NCBI RefSeq assembly: GCF_020042665.1
Contig: NZ_CP083376.1
Location: 2,578,001 to 2,642,000 of the forward strand
From: Pseudoxanthomonas sp. X-1
GTDB taxonomy: Bacteria > Pseudomonadota > Gammaproteobacteria > Xanthomonadales > Xanthomonadaceae
Direction: 5' to 3'
DNA: 64,000 nt
The position numbers and the translations under genes were made by a program. This document shows, one piece after another, positions 45,323-54,245 of the stretch. Positions within the stretch are counted from its first letter, which is position 1. Each line of letters opens with the position of its first letter. Below the pieces are notes generated by a model. It saw only the letters and a list, made by a program, of their open reading frames with translations. It made no database searches and had not been told where the DNA came from.

Positions 45323-46637
45323 GCGCGCGTCGCCGGGCCAGACGGTTGTGCGCGGTGCGCACGCTGATCCCCAGGGCCTTGGCAGCGGCGGTCTTGTCGT
45401 TGCCGTGGCGGATCAGGGCGTCGGTCAGCGCCTTCTCCTCCAGTTCCGCCCAGGTCAGCCCAACCGGGATGCCGGGCGCCTCCTCCTTGGCCGCGCTGGG
45501 CCGGGGGACGGCGACCAGCAGCGGCTCGACCAGCTCTGATTTGGAGAGATAGAACGCGCGTCGCACCGCGCTCTTCAGTTCACGCACATTGCCCGGCCAG
45601 CCGTGCTCCAGGATCAGCACGATGCTGCGGGGACTCAAGGACTTGCTTGTTCCGGCGATCCGATTCAGCTGATCGAGGAAATGCTGCGCAAGCAGGGCGG
45701 CGTCCCCGGATCGCGCCACCAGCGGAGGCAGGTGGATGGTCACGTCCGCCAGGCGGAAGTAGAGATCCTCGCGCAGCCTGCCTTCGGAGATCGCCTGGCG
45801 CGGGTCGCGGTTGGTCGCCGCGACGACGCGCAGGTCCACGGTATTGACCACCGTCCCGCCCACGCGTTCGTAGCGCTTGCTCTCCAGCATCCGCAGCAGG
45901 TACACCTGCAGCCCGAGGGACATCTCGGTCACCTCGTCCAGGAACAGCGTGCCCTGATCGGCGCGTTCGACGAAGCCGATGTGGCGCTGGTGCGCACCGG
46001 TGAAACTCCCGCGCTCGTGGCCGAACAGCTGGCTGGCCAGCAACTCCTCGGAGAGGGCGCCACAGTTGACCTCCACCATCGCCCCGCGCCTGCCGCTGCG
46101 CTGGTGGATGGCCTGCGCCACCAGTTCCTTCCCGGTTCCGCTTTCACCGGTGATCAGCGCCGACAGATCGGTGCCCGCGATCTGGCCGACCATGTCGGAC
46201 ACGTCGTCCATCTCGCGGCACGCGCTCACCCAGGAGGCATCGCCGGCAGCCTGCGTGCGTGCCCGCAGCCTGAGCGCGGCCTGGTCGAGCAGCTGCTCCA
46301 GCCGGTCGGGCGCGAGCGGCTTGAGCAGATAGGCCAGCGCCGGCGAGGACACCGCGCGCGCGGCAGTGGCGATGCTCGGCGACCCTGTCATCAGCACGAT
46401 GCTGGAGGTGGCCATGCCGGACAGGTTGTCCAGGACGTCGAACGCACTCCCGTCGGGCAGCATGACGTCGAGCAGCAGCAGATCGAATCCTTCCTGACGC
46501 GTTGCCTCGGTGGCTTCGGCGACCGAGCCGACCACGCGCGCGGACATGTTGTGATACCGGACGACTTCCGCCGCGGACTCCGCAAATTCTCGATCGTCAT
46601 CCACGATCAGGACACGCGCGCTGTTGCTGTTCAACAT
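45315..46637 (-). CDS. Sigma-54-dependent response regulator (NtrC family) with atypical GSFTGA
   Basis: A 440-residue regulator. The receiver domain has phospho-acceptor D57 in LLLLDVMLPDG and Lys in YLLKPLAP. The AAA+ domain has Walker A GESGTGKE (164-171), GSFTGA at 210-215 in place of the usual GAFTGA, Walker B GTLFLDEV (229-236) and WPGNVREL. A Fis-type helix-turn-helix ends the protein (DKTAAAKALGISVRTAHNRLARR). It would activate RpoN promoters if the Ser variant still contacts sigma-54. No full sensor kinase is nearby. Confidence 0.9.
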   Translation of the reverse strand: MLNSNSARVLIVDDDREFAESAAEVVRYHNMSARVVGSVAEATEATRQEGFDLLLLDVMLPDGSAFDVLDNLSGMATSSIVLMTGSPSIATAARAVSSPALAYLLKPLAPDRLEQLLDQAALRLRARTQAAGDASWVSACREMDDVSDMVGQIAGTDLSALITGESGTGKELVAQAIHQRSGRRGAMVEVNCGALSEELLASQLFGHERGSFTGAHQRHIGFVERADQGTLFLDEVTEMSLGLQVYLLRMLESKRYERVGGTVVNTVDLRVVAATNRDPRQAISEGRLREDLYFRLADVTIHLPPLVARSGDAALLAQHFLDQLNRIAGTSKSLSPRSIVLILEHGWPGNVRELKSAVRRAFYLSKSELVEPLLVAVPRPSAAKEEAPGIPVGLTWAELEEKALTDALIRHGNDKTAAAKALGISVRTAHNRLARRRAHD

Positions 46638-46952
46638 CGTTCTTGTTACCTCGGCACACCCCCCTCCTGCATTAGCTCAAGGTTCACGTTAGTCATCCGT
46701 GTAAGGGACGGCCGCTTGTGATCCTCATGCCCTGTTCCGTGCTGCGCGGCCATCCATCTGTATAGCGGCGCTTAGCTCCCCGCAGGCGTAGTGCCGACTT
46801 CACCACGTCATCGAGCGTGGCGGCCATGGCGGATGAACCATCGAGGCTGCCCATGCCATCGTCGCGACCACCCCGGCGCGATCCGCCTGTCGAACGTACG
46901 CCACGGTATGCGAACGTCGGAAGCCCCATCGAGGCGGACGACGCAGCAGGAT
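46638..46952. other. Spacer upstream of the NtrC-type regulator gene
   Basis: About 315 bases between two minus-strand transcription units. It presumably holds the regulator promoter; no gene or clear operator was recognised. Confidence 0.4.
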
Positions 46953-46983
46953 AAAAAAAAGCGGCCCGCCATGCGGGCCGCCT
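46953..46983 (-). terminator. Terminator of the DUF892 gene pair
   Basis: Minus-strand stem GGCGGCCCGC-ATG-GCGGGCCGC followed by eight T residues, 24 bases after the stop of the gene at 47008. Confidence 0.93.
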
Positions 46984-47007
46984 CCAGACCGGATCGGGCA
47001 TCCGGGA

Positions 47008-47517
47008 CTAGCGCTTGGCCGTCACGCCGGGCGATGCCTCACGCACCAGGAATGCCTCGGTCACCACCGGCAGGTGGTCGGCGAGCCATTGGGCCATGGC
47101 CTGTTCCTGCGGCAGGATCTGTTCGCAGGCCCTGACCGTTTCCAGGTCGCCGGCGGCGCGCGCGGCGGCGATCAGCGTGGTGTAGGTGGCGATCTCCATC
47201 TGCTCGAAGACATAGCTGGCGATGGAGCCCTTCACGATCTCGTCGGCGTTCATCGAGCCGCCGATGGCCTGGCCGAACGCGGCGGCCTTGCCCAACGTAT
47301 CCTTGATGAGGGACGGCGCACTGCCCAGGCGTTCCAGGCACTGCTCGAGGATGCGCTGCTGGCCTTGCGTCTCCACCAGGTGCTGCTCGATCCTCGCCTT
47401 CAGTTCCGGATAATGCTCGATGCGCGCGGCCTGCGCCTGCAGCATCTGTTCGGCCTGCTGCTCCATGGCATGGGCGTTGCGCAGCCAGTCCAGCAGGGTG
47501 TCTTCGATCGTGGTCAT
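47008..47517 (-). CDS. Ferritin-like DUF892 protein (YciE-like)
   Basis: A 169-residue helical protein of the ferritin-like DUF892 family. It has an N-terminal LLDWLRNAHAMEQQAEQMLQAQA, a central HLVETQGQQRILEQCLERLG and the EIVKGSIASYVFEQMEIATYTTLI helix. Carboxylates and His in these helices form the expected di-iron region. It pairs with the YciF-like gene 12 bases upstream, and the two are probably cotranscribed. The YciE/YciF group is induced by stress; the exact role is unknown. Confidence 0.88.
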   Translation of the reverse strand: MTTIEDTLLDWLRNAHAMEQQAEQMLQAQAARIEHYPELKARIEQHLVETQGQQRILEQCLERLGSAPSLIKDTLGKAAAFGQAIGGSMNADEIVKGSIASYVFEQMEIATYTTLIAAARAAGDLETVRACEQILPQEQAMAQWLADHLPVVTEAFLVREASPGVTAKR

Positions 47518-47529
47518 GATGCGCTCCGG

Positions 47530-48027
47530 TTAGGCGGCCTGGGCCGCTGCCTGGTTTCCGCCGCGTTCGGCCAGTTCGGTCAGCTTGGCGTCGGTGCTCT
47601 TCTCCTCCTCCAGCGTCTCCAGGATCAGGGGCAGCGCATCCTTGTAGCCCAGCTGCTTGGCCAGGGCCGCCAGGGTCCCGTAGGCGGCGATCTCGTAATG
47701 CTCGACGCGCTGCGCGCCGCCGATGAGCGCGGCGTCACGTACCGGGCCCTCGGCGATGGAATCGATGACCTCCCTGCTCTCCTCCACCAGCCCTTCCATG
47801 GCGGCGCACTTGATGCGCTTGAGCTTGAGGTCGAGCGTCTCGACGATCCGGTCGATGCGCTCGACCTGACCGCGGGTTTCCTCCAGATGCGCGGTGAAGG
47901 CGTCGGCGAGTTGCGGCTCGGCGGCGGCGCGGGCCAGGCGCGGCAGCGCCTTGGTGAGCTGCTTCTCGGCGCTGTAGAGGTCGGACAGTTCGTGCAGGAA
48001 GAGGTCTTCCAGGGTCTTGATCGCCAT
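47530..48027 (-). CDS. yciF: Ferritin-like DUF892 protein (YciF-like)
   Basis: A 165-residue member of the YciF family. The N-terminus TLEDLFLHELSDLYSAEKQLTKALPRLA is diagnostic, followed by HLEETRGQVERIDRI, CAAMEGLVEE and GGAQRVEHYEIAAYGTL. It forms a dimeric four-helix bundle with a di-metal site. It is upstream of the YciE-like gene and is induced by stress in other bacteria. Confidence 0.92.
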   Translation of the reverse strand: MAIKTLEDLFLHELSDLYSAEKQLTKALPRLARAAAEPQLADAFTAHLEETRGQVERIDRIVETLDLKLKRIKCAAMEGLVEESREVIDSIAEGPVRDAALIGGAQRVEHYEIAAYGTLAALAKQLGYKDALPLILETLEEEKSTDAKLTELAERGGNQAAAQAA

Positions 48028-48120
48028 GTCGGGCTCCGGTTGGGGTGACTGAGGTTTCAGCCTAGAGCCGGCGTGTTAGACCTTCCCGATGTTGGAGGCG
48101 CGCATTTCATCGCGCCGCCC

Positions 48121-48699
48121 TTACGTTTGCCCTGGCGCGTCGTCGCCTGCGTCGGCGCACCAGGGATCGGTGGAGAGCTTGAAAGAGGCTTCGAGGATGC
48201 GTATCGCCCGCGCGTGCTTGGCATCGTCCTCGGCCTGGGCCGCGTCGGCGGGGATCCAGACGTCGTAGTCCTCGGCGGAGGCGTCGATGGCGGTCGCCAG
48301 CACGCACAGGTCCGTCGCGATACCCGACACGACCACCCGCTCGATGCCCTGCCCGCGCAGGCGTTCGGACAGCGCGGTCCTGCGAAAGCCGGAATGGGCG
48401 TTCTTCAGGACGACCTGGCCCGGCGGCAGCGGCGCGAGCCGGGTCAGGAGGGTGTCGCTCCAGGGCGAACGGCGGCGCGCGGCGCCGATCAGGGCCTCGA
48501 CCGTCGCGCAGCCGTGGCAGATGTCGTCGTTGGCGTAGACGATCGGCGCCTCCGCCTGGGCGAAGGCCGCGATGAGCGCGCGCAGATTGGGGGCGATGTC
48601 CAGCGTGCGCCGCCACAGCGCCTGGGCGCCGGGGAAATCGAAGGGATTGAAGATGTCGACGATGATCAGCGCCGTCTTTGCATCGATCCGCGGGTCCAT
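48121..48699 (-). CDS. Isochorismatase-family cysteine hydrolase
   Basis: A 192-residue hydrolase. The triad is Asp in LIIVDIFNPFD (residue 14), Lys in VVLKNAHSGF (about 98) and the nucleophile Cys in GIATDLCVLATA (about 131), with a cis-peptide Ile-Ala before it. Members cleave amides or isochorismate; the physiological substrate is not evident. It lies 11 bases after the cydB stop in the same direction, so it may be cotranscribed with cydAB. Confidence 0.88.
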   Translation of the reverse strand: MDPRIDAKTALIIVDIFNPFDFPGAQALWRRTLDIAPNLRALIAAFAQAEAPIVYANDDICHGCATVEALIGAARRRSPWSDTLLTRLAPLPPGQVVLKNAHSGFRRTALSERLRGQGIERVVVSGIATDLCVLATAIDASAEDYDVWIPADAAQAEDDAKHARAIRILEASFKLSTDPWCADAGDDAPGQT

Positions 48700-48710
48700 G
48701 GCCGCCTCCC

Positions 48711-49727
48711 TCAGTGATATCCCTGTCCCGCCTGCAGCTTTCCCCGGAAGACCCGGTAGGACCAGGCGGTATACCCCAGGATGATCGGCAGCAGCAACAC
48801 CAGGCCCACCATGACGAACCGCTGCGAGGACGGCGGTGAGGCCGCCTGCCAGATCGTCATCGTGGGAGGCAGGATGTGCGGCCAGACGCCGAGCACCAGC
48901 CCGACGAAGCCCAGGACGAAGAAGGACAGCGTCAGCAGGAAGGGCCGCGCATCGCGCCCGGTGGCGACCACCGCGCGCCAGAGCCAGAGCCCGTTCAACA
49001 GCACCAGCACCGGCACGGGCGAGAGCCACAGGAAGTTGCCGTCGTGGAACCAGCGCGCCATCACCCTGGACTCGAGAAACGGCAGCCAGGCGCTGACCAG
49101 ACCCATGAAGGCGATCACCACCAGGACCAGCGGACGCGCCAGGAAGCGGGCGATGTCCTGCACCCTGCCCTCGGTCTTGAGGATGAGCCAGCCGCTGCCC
49201 AGCAGGGCGTAGCCGCACACCACCGCCACGCCGGTGAGCATGGAGAAGGGGCTGAACCAGCCGAACGCGCCGGCCAGATACTTTCCGTCGTGGATGGGCA
49301 TGCCCTCCACGACCGCGCCCAGGATCACGCCCTGCCAGAACGCCGCGCAGATCGAACCGGCGCAGAATGCCCATCCCCAGATCGCACGCGAGCTGTGGGC
49401 CTTGAAGCGGAACTCGAACGCCACGCCCCGGAACACCAGGGCGATGAGCATGAGCAGCACGGGCAGATACAGCGCCGAGAGCAGCAGCGAGTACGCCGCA
49501 GGAAACGCGGCCAGCAGCCCCGCGCCGCCGAGCACGAGCCAGGTCTCGTTGCCGTCCCAGATCGGCGCCGCCGTGTTCATCATCAGGTCGATCTGATCCT
49601 CGTCCTCGGCGAATGGCGCCAGGATCCCCAGCCCCAGCACGAACCCGTCCAGGACCACGTACATCAGCACGCCGAAGCCGATCACGCCGAACCAGGCGAT
49701 CGGCAGCCAATAGGACACCTCGCTCAT
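48711..49727 (-). CDS. cydB: Cytochrome bd-type quinol oxidase subunit II (cyanide-insensitive type)
   Basis: A 338-residue integral membrane protein with about eight helices. The CydB signatures are GFGVLMYVVLDGFVLGLGIL at the N-terminus, WDGNETWLVLGGAGLLAAFP and the FRGVAFEFRFK segment. It stabilises the haem groups of subunit I. It overlaps cydA by the ATGA junction. No cydX-sized gene is directly attached downstream. Confidence 0.95.
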   Translation of the reverse strand: MSEVSYWLPIAWFGVIGFGVLMYVVLDGFVLGLGILAPFAEDEDQIDLMMNTAAPIWDGNETWLVLGGAGLLAAFPAAYSLLLSALYLPVLLMLIALVFRGVAFEFRFKAHSSRAIWGWAFCAGSICAAFWQGVILGAVVEGMPIHDGKYLAGAFGWFSPFSMLTGVAVVCGYALLGSGWLILKTEGRVQDIARFLARPLVLVVIAFMGLVSAWLPFLESRVMARWFHDGNFLWLSPVPVLVLLNGLWLWRAVVATGRDARPFLLTLSFFVLGFVGLVLGVWPHILPPTMTIWQAASPPSSQRFVMVGLVLLLPIILGYTAWSYRVFRGKLQAGQGYH

Positions 49728-51145
49728 AGCCGGTCCTCTCCGTCGTGGTCCAGGGCGACGTCGGCCGCCGAGAGCGGGCGTGCAGGCGTGCGCTCGCCGT
49801 CGCTGACCTCGGGCTGGTGCTCGTCCGGCACGGGCCCCCGGCGCAGCATCTTGCTGATGTACCAGCCGCCGAAGCCGAAGACGATCCCGTACGCCAGCAG
49901 ATAGACCAGCAGCGAGGCGGCCACCGCCCAGGGCGAGACCTCGCTGGCCGCGTCGGAGGTCCTCAGGAAGCCGTAGATCACGTAGGGCTGCCTGCCCATC
50001 TCGGTCACGAACCAGCCCGCCAGCAAGGCCACGAACCCTGCGGGCGCCATCACATTCCAGCCCAGCAGTAGCGTCCGGCTGCGCAGCAGGCCGCCGCGGC
50101 GCCACGCCCACAGCGAGGCATACGCCAGCACCAGCATGGCCACGCCGAGACCGACCATGATCCGGAAGGCGAAGAAGACCGGCAGCACCGGCGGGCGATG
50201 CTTGGCGTCGAAATCCCGCAGCGGCGGGATCTGCCCGTCCAGACTGTGCGTGAGGATCACGCTGCCGAGCCGGGGAATGGCCACCTCGGCGCGATTGCGC
50301 GCCGCCTCCTGGTCCGGGATCGCGAACAGCACCAGCGGCACGCCGGCCTCGCGCGGGCCGGCTTCCCAATGGGCCTCGATCGCGGCGATCTTGGCGGGCT
50401 GATGCTCGAGCGTATTGAGGCCATGCGCATCCCCCGCCGCGATTTGCAGCGGCACCGCGATGGCCGCGAACGCCACCGCGAGCTTCAGCATGCGCGCGCC
50501 GGCCTCCAGGTGCTTGCCGCGCCGCAGATACCAGGCGCCCACGCCTCCCACCACGAAGCAGGTCGTGATGAAGGCGGCCAGCGCCATGTGCGTCAGCCGA
50601 TACGGGAAGGAGGGATTGAAGATGATCTGCGACCAGTCGCGGGGCCGGAAGATGCCATCGACCAGGGTGAACCCCGTCGGCGTATGCAGCCAGCTGTTGG
50701 CCGAGAGGATCCAGAAGGTCGAGAACAGCGTGCCCAGCGCCACCATGAAGGTCGCAAGCAGATGCAGGCCGGGCTTGATCCGGCCCCAGCCGAACAGCAT
50801 CACCCCCAGGAAGCTGGCCTCCAGGAAGAACGCGGTCAGCACCTCATAGCTCAGCAGCGGCCCCAGGATGTTGCCGGCGCGCAGCGTCAGCTCGGACCAG
50901 TTGGTCCCCAGCTGGAAGCTCATCACGATGCCGCTGACCACGCCCATGCCGAAGGACACGGCGAAGATCCGCTGCCAGAAGAAGTACAGGTCGCGCCAGC
51001 GCGGATCGGCCGTCCTGACCCAGCGGAACTCCAGGAACGTCAGCCACCACGCCAGCCCGACCGTGAAGGCCGGGAACAGGACGTGGAAGCTGATGACGAA
51101 GGCGAACTGGATCCTCGACAGCAGCACGGTTTGGAGCCAATCCAT
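49724..51145 (-). CDS. cydA: Cytochrome bd-type quinol oxidase subunit I (cyanide-insensitive type)
   Basis: A 473-residue subunit I. Haem-ligand histidines are in FVISFHVLFPAF and YRLTHMALAAF, GDAHGLNTLEHQPAKIAAIEAHWE gives the quinol-binding segment, and a short Q-loop (about 265-310) points to the CIO subgroup, not E. coli CydA. It reduces oxygen to water without pumping protons and resists cyanide and nitric oxide. It leads the cydA-cydB-hydrolase run and directly follows a 62-residue ORF and the Mn-catalase gene. Confidence 0.94.
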   Translation of the reverse strand: MDWLQTVLLSRIQFAFVISFHVLFPAFTVGLAWWLTFLEFRWVRTADPRWRDLYFFWQRIFAVSFGMGVVSGIVMSFQLGTNWSELTLRAGNILGPLLSYEVLTAFFLEASFLGVMLFGWGRIKPGLHLLATFMVALGTLFSTFWILSANSWLHTPTGFTLVDGIFRPRDWSQIIFNPSFPYRLTHMALAAFITTCFVVGGVGAWYLRRGKHLEAGARMLKLAVAFAAIAVPLQIAAGDAHGLNTLEHQPAKIAAIEAHWEAGPREAGVPLVLFAIPDQEAARNRAEVAIPRLGSVILTHSLDGQIPPLRDFDAKHRPPVLPVFFAFRIMVGLGVAMLVLAYASLWAWRRGGLLRSRTLLLGWNVMAPAGFVALLAGWFVTEMGRQPYVIYGFLRTSDAASEVSPWAVAASLLVYLLAYGIVFGFGGWYISKMLRRGPVPDEHQPEVSDGERTPARPLSAADVALDHDGEDRL

Positions 51146-51147
51146 GA

Positions 51148-51336
51148 CTAGCCCCGCCGCACATCCGCCGCGCGCCGGCGGCGCCGTTCCTCACCGCCGG
51201 CCTTGCCCTCCTGCATGTCCGGGCAGCATGGCCCTTCGCTTCCCCCCGGGTGGACCGGCGCCCGCTCCTGCAGCCGACGCATTGGCAGGACCAGCTCGGG
51301 GCCACGCGGCTTCGCGGTGGAGCGCCGCTCGCTCAT
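51148..51336 (-). CDS. Small basic protein between Mn catalase and cydA
   Basis: A 62-residue ORF, MSERRSTAKPRGPELVLPMRR..., whose ATG overlaps the catalase stop (ATGA) and which ends 2 bases before the cydA start. It is rich in Arg and Gly, with a single CC pair (GPCCPDMQEGK), and has no membrane segment. The coupling to both neighbours argues that it is real. No family recognised; it does not resemble CydX. Confidence 0.5.
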   Translation of the reverse strand: MSERRSTAKPRGPELVLPMRRLQERAPVHPGGSEGPCCPDMQEGKAGGEERRRRRAADVRRG

Positions 51337-52235
51337 GGCGTCTCCGTCTCTCCTGTGGTGGCGCCCGCGCCGGGGCCCGCGCCCAGGTCGGCCCCGGTCA
51401 TGGGGTCGGCATCGGGATCGGAGAGGGTGCGGGCCGCCATCGCATCCAGGGCGGCCTGCTGGGCTTCGCTGAGCACCACCGCCGCGGTGCCGTCGCCGCC
51501 GTCCACCGCCGACTGCGCTTCGCGGTCGCTGACCACCTCCCACTGCGGTCCCGAGTTCCAGGGGCCGGTGAGGTTGCCGGTGCCCTGGGACATGTCGAAA
51601 TACAGATCGGTGAAGGCAGGATCGCCGGGCAGACGGCCCGGGGGGAAGTTCGGCCGGATCGCGTACAGCGCCTTCTCGAACGACTTCTGGTGCGCCACTT
51701 CGCGCGTCATCAGGAAGGTCAGCGCGTCCTTGATGCCGGGATCATCGGTGACCGAGATGAGCCGTTCGTACACCATCTTGGCGCGCGCCTCGGCGGCGAT
51801 GTTCGAGCGCAGGTCCGCGGTGGGTTCGCCGATGGTGTCGATGTAGGCGGCCGACCACGGCACGCCGCTGGAATTCACCAGCGCCGGACCGTTGCCGTAG
51901 AGGATCGCCTCGGTCTGGCTGGTGCTGTTGCCCGTCAGGGTGCGCATCTCGGCGGTCTCTTCCATGCCCTCTGCCAGTTCGCCCTTTGCACCCTTGTTGA
52001 GCATCGCGATGATCGACCCGATGATCTCCAGGTGGCTCAGCTCCTCGGTGGCGATGTCGTAGAGCATGTCCTTGCGCCCGGCATCGTCTTCGGCCAGCGC
52101 CTGGGTGAAGTAGCGCATGGCTGCCGCCAGTTCGCCTTGCGGGCCGCCGAACTGTTCCAGCATCAGCGTCGCCAGCTTCGGATCGGGGCGCTCGACGTGC
52201 ACGGTGTACTGCAGTCGCTTGTTATGCATGAACAT
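51333..52235 (-). CDS. Manganese catalase
   Basis: A 300-residue dimanganese catalase. The N-terminus MFMHNKRLQYTVHVERP, then GGPQGELAAAMRYFTQA (first Glu ligand), ATEELSHLEIIGSII (Glu and His ligands) and FLMTREVAHQKSFEKAL (His ligand) show the four-helix metal site. It breaks down hydrogen peroxide without haem. The acidic Gly/Ala tail is outside the fold. It heads a run of tightly packed genes into cydAB. Confidence 0.95.
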   Translation of the reverse strand: MFMHNKRLQYTVHVERPDPKLATLMLEQFGGPQGELAAAMRYFTQALAEDDAGRKDMLYDIATEELSHLEIIGSIIAMLNKGAKGELAEGMEETAEMRTLTGNSTSQTEAILYGNGPALVNSSGVPWSAAYIDTIGEPTADLRSNIAAEARAKMVYERLISVTDDPGIKDALTFLMTREVAHQKSFEKALYAIRPNFPPGRLPGDPAFTDLYFDMSQGTGNLTGPWNSGPQWEVVSDREAQSAVDGGDGTAAVVLSEAQQAALDAMAARTLSDPDADPMTGADLGAGPGAGATTGETETP

Positions 52236-52599
52236 GGAGCATTCCTGTCGGGAGCGGATGGGTCGTTCCACCCTAGCGACCCGGGAGAAAGAGGCCATCA
52301 GTTTCGCGGCCCGCCGCCGTGCACAAATCATTGATACTTGCAGACGCATCGAGATCGTGTGGTGCGTGCAGGCCGGCCTGCTGCGCTGCGTGCGGTTCGG
52401 ATCCGCGCGCATCGATCGGCGCTTGCTTCGGAGACGACACCGCGAACGCCGCCGACCGCCTCGGCCAACCAGGCCATGCCGGCGGATGCGCAGCATCGGT
52501 GGCGCGCCTGCGAGGGCGTCGATCACGGCCCGCTGGCCCGCGCGCGGCCTGGCAACGCCGCATCACGCGAAAGACGGCACGCCCTGGACAGCGCGCACG
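52236..52599. other. Spacer of about 365 bases, no gene recognised
   Basis: It contains the upstream region of the Mn-catalase gene. The open frames in both directions are compositional. No hairpin or operator stood out. Confidence 0.4.
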
Positions 52600-53112
52600 T
52601 CAGCCTTGGGATCCCGTTCCCGTCTTGCGCGCTCTGACCGCGCGATAGAACTCGTGTGCCGCGGGCAGCAGACACAGGGCCACGCCAGGCACGATCAGCA
52701 GCGGCCAGGTCAGGCCGCGCACGGGCGGCGCGCGCCTGATCCAGCCACCTTGTTCCACCCCCTGCGAAATGGCACCGCCCAGCAGGATCCAAGGCGCGAT
52801 GTCCAGGACGCTGTGGAGATGCTGCTCGGCCGGAGAGAGATGCCGCTTGAGATAGGCGGACTTGGTATCCAGGTAACTGACCGCAGCGTGGCATGCCGTC
52901 ATCACCAGAAGAAGGACATACATCGGCCAGGTCGGCTGCAGCAGCAGCCATACGCCCAGCGCCGCCAGCGCGATACCGAGCTGGAGCAGATGGAGCGAGG
53001 ACTCGGCCAGACCCGACGTCGTCGCCAGGCTGGTGCGCCGGTGGCAGCGAAAGTCGGCGAAGCCCGCCGCCAGCCAGATCAGATAGATGCAATAGAGCAG
53101 GCGATCACTCAT
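52600..53112 (-). CDS. Integral membrane protein of unknown function
   Basis: A 170-residue protein starting MSDRLLYCIYLIWLAAGFADF. About four membrane segments are predicted by eye (residues 5-20, 41-60, 62-80 and 135-155). The conserved DFRCHRRTSLATTSGLAESSLHLLQLG motif after the first helix marks a small uncharacterised family found in Proteobacteria. The gene overlaps the preceding 99-residue gene by eight bases, so they are coupled. Confidence 0.75.
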   Translation of the reverse strand: MSDRLLYCIYLIWLAAGFADFRCHRRTSLATTSGLAESSLHLLQLGIALAALGVWLLLQPTWPMYVLLLVMTACHAAVSYLDTKSAYLKRHLSPAEQHLHSVLDIAPWILLGGAISQGVEQGGWIRRAPPVRGLTWPLLIVPGVALCLLPAAHEFYRAVRARKTGTGSQG

Positions 53113-53404
53113 GCCGCCCGCTCCTGCGCTCACAACGATGCAGGGACAGGCGCGCCTCCTTCAGCGCATCGTACGCCTGCACGTCCCATTCCGGCGCACC
53201 TTCGAGAAACGCAATCACCCCGCCGGCCGCAAAAGTCGCCGGCGACAGGTCCATCGCATGGATGCGCAGCCTGAATTCCGGCCGCGACTGTGCGATGTCG
53301 CTCAACGTGCACAGAACACGCCGCAGCAGCTCGCGCCGCCCGCAGGGCTCCATGGATCGCAGCTGGTAGGCGCGGATGGCCGCGGTTTCCGGATTGTCGA
53401 TCAC
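53105..53404 (-). CDS. Small hypothetical protein coupled to the membrane protein
   Basis: A 99-residue protein beginning with the GTG of VIDNPETAAIRAYQLRS; GGGAGGAG lies just upstream, which favours this start over a longer TTG start at 53458. It is soluble and Arg/Leu-rich, and ends in HRCERRSGRHE. No family recognised. The overlap with the membrane-protein gene suggests the two act together. Confidence 0.6.
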   Translation of the reverse strand: MIDNPETAAIRAYQLRSMEPCGRRELLRRVLCTLSDIAQSRPEFRLRIHAMDLSPATFAAGGVIAFLEGAPEWDVQAYDALKEARLSLHRCERRSGRHE

Positions 53405-53476
53405 CTCGACTCCTCCCCTGGCGCGCAGCTTCGCCTGGGCGGCGAAGCTGCGCGTCAACGACGCTAGCCCCGTGGC

Positions 53477-53821
53477 TCAGCGTCGATTGCCACCGCCACT
53501 GGACTGGCCACCCTTGCGTCCAGCCTCCGCAGCCTCCTCGCTGTTGAACTCGTGCGCGGTGCCCTTCTCGTGCGCGGCCTTGCCGCCCTTGCTGCCCGCC
53601 TCGGCCGCTTCTTCGCTGGTGAATTCATGCGCGGTGCCACGCTCGTGCGCGACCTTGCCTCCCTTGCTGCCGGCTTCAGCCGCTTCTTCGCTGCTGAACT
53701 CGTGCGCATTGCCGCTTTCATGGGAGGCGCGTCCGCCCTTCGAGGCGATCTCACGCTGCTTGTCTTCATCCATCGACGCAAAGCCGCGGTTGGAGCCTTC
53801 GTTCTGATTCTGGTTAGCCAT
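53477..53821 (-). CDS. KGG-repeat stress-induced hydrophilin (GsiB-like)
   Basis: A 114-residue, Gly/Ala/Lys/Glu-rich, disordered protein. Repeats of about 22 residues (ASKGGRASHESGNAHEFSSEEAAEAG and variants) carry the KGG motif of stress-induced hydrophilins such as Bacillus GsiB; four copies end with RKGG. These proteins are thought to protect other proteins during desiccation or osmotic stress. It is transcribed away from the OmpR-type regulator. Confidence 0.93.
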   Translation of the reverse strand: MANQNQNEGSNRGFASMDEDKQREIASKGGRASHESGNAHEFSSEEAAEAGSKGGKVAHERGTAHEFTSEEAAEAGSKGGKAAHEKGTAHEFNSEEAAEAGRKGGQSSGGGNRR

Positions 53822-54245
53822 GGTGATGTTCACCTGATGAACGACGCCAAGTGCGTCATGGGGCTCTACGCAGTTGTCGTGCCAACGCCTGCAGGCCCCG
53901 TGGTTGCGGGCGCTGCCTGCGGTTCGCCCGGCAGGCCATCGCGAAACGCCGGAAATTTCTTCGCGCCCCGCGTGCAGGTGTTTCCGTGTCCTGCCGCATC
54001 CCGTTCGGGGAAAGAAGTCAAAGGCAGGCGCGCGGCTCTCTGTCCCGGTGCGCAGCATCTGCGCGTCCGTGCAGATTCTGCACGGTGCGCTGCTGCGCCA
54101 GACGCATGCCTGCCCCGCCCGCGATGGCCGCGATCCGCTTGCGACAACGGGGAATTCCGGTGTTTCCTGCGGTCGCCATGGCCAAGGCGAAGATGGGCCC
54201 GATTGTTGCTAACGCTTTTCGGCAACCGACGAGAAGGAGCATCCA
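53822..54245. other. Divergent spacer of about 420 bases
   Basis: It separates the KGG-protein gene from the OmpR-type regulator gene and should hold both promoters. No gene or clear operator seen. Confidence 0.4.

Noticed and set aside
48121..49710. 529-residue version of the cysteine hydrolase
   Set aside because: The extra N-terminal part is a shadow of cydB. MDPRIDAKTALIIVD is the normal family start.
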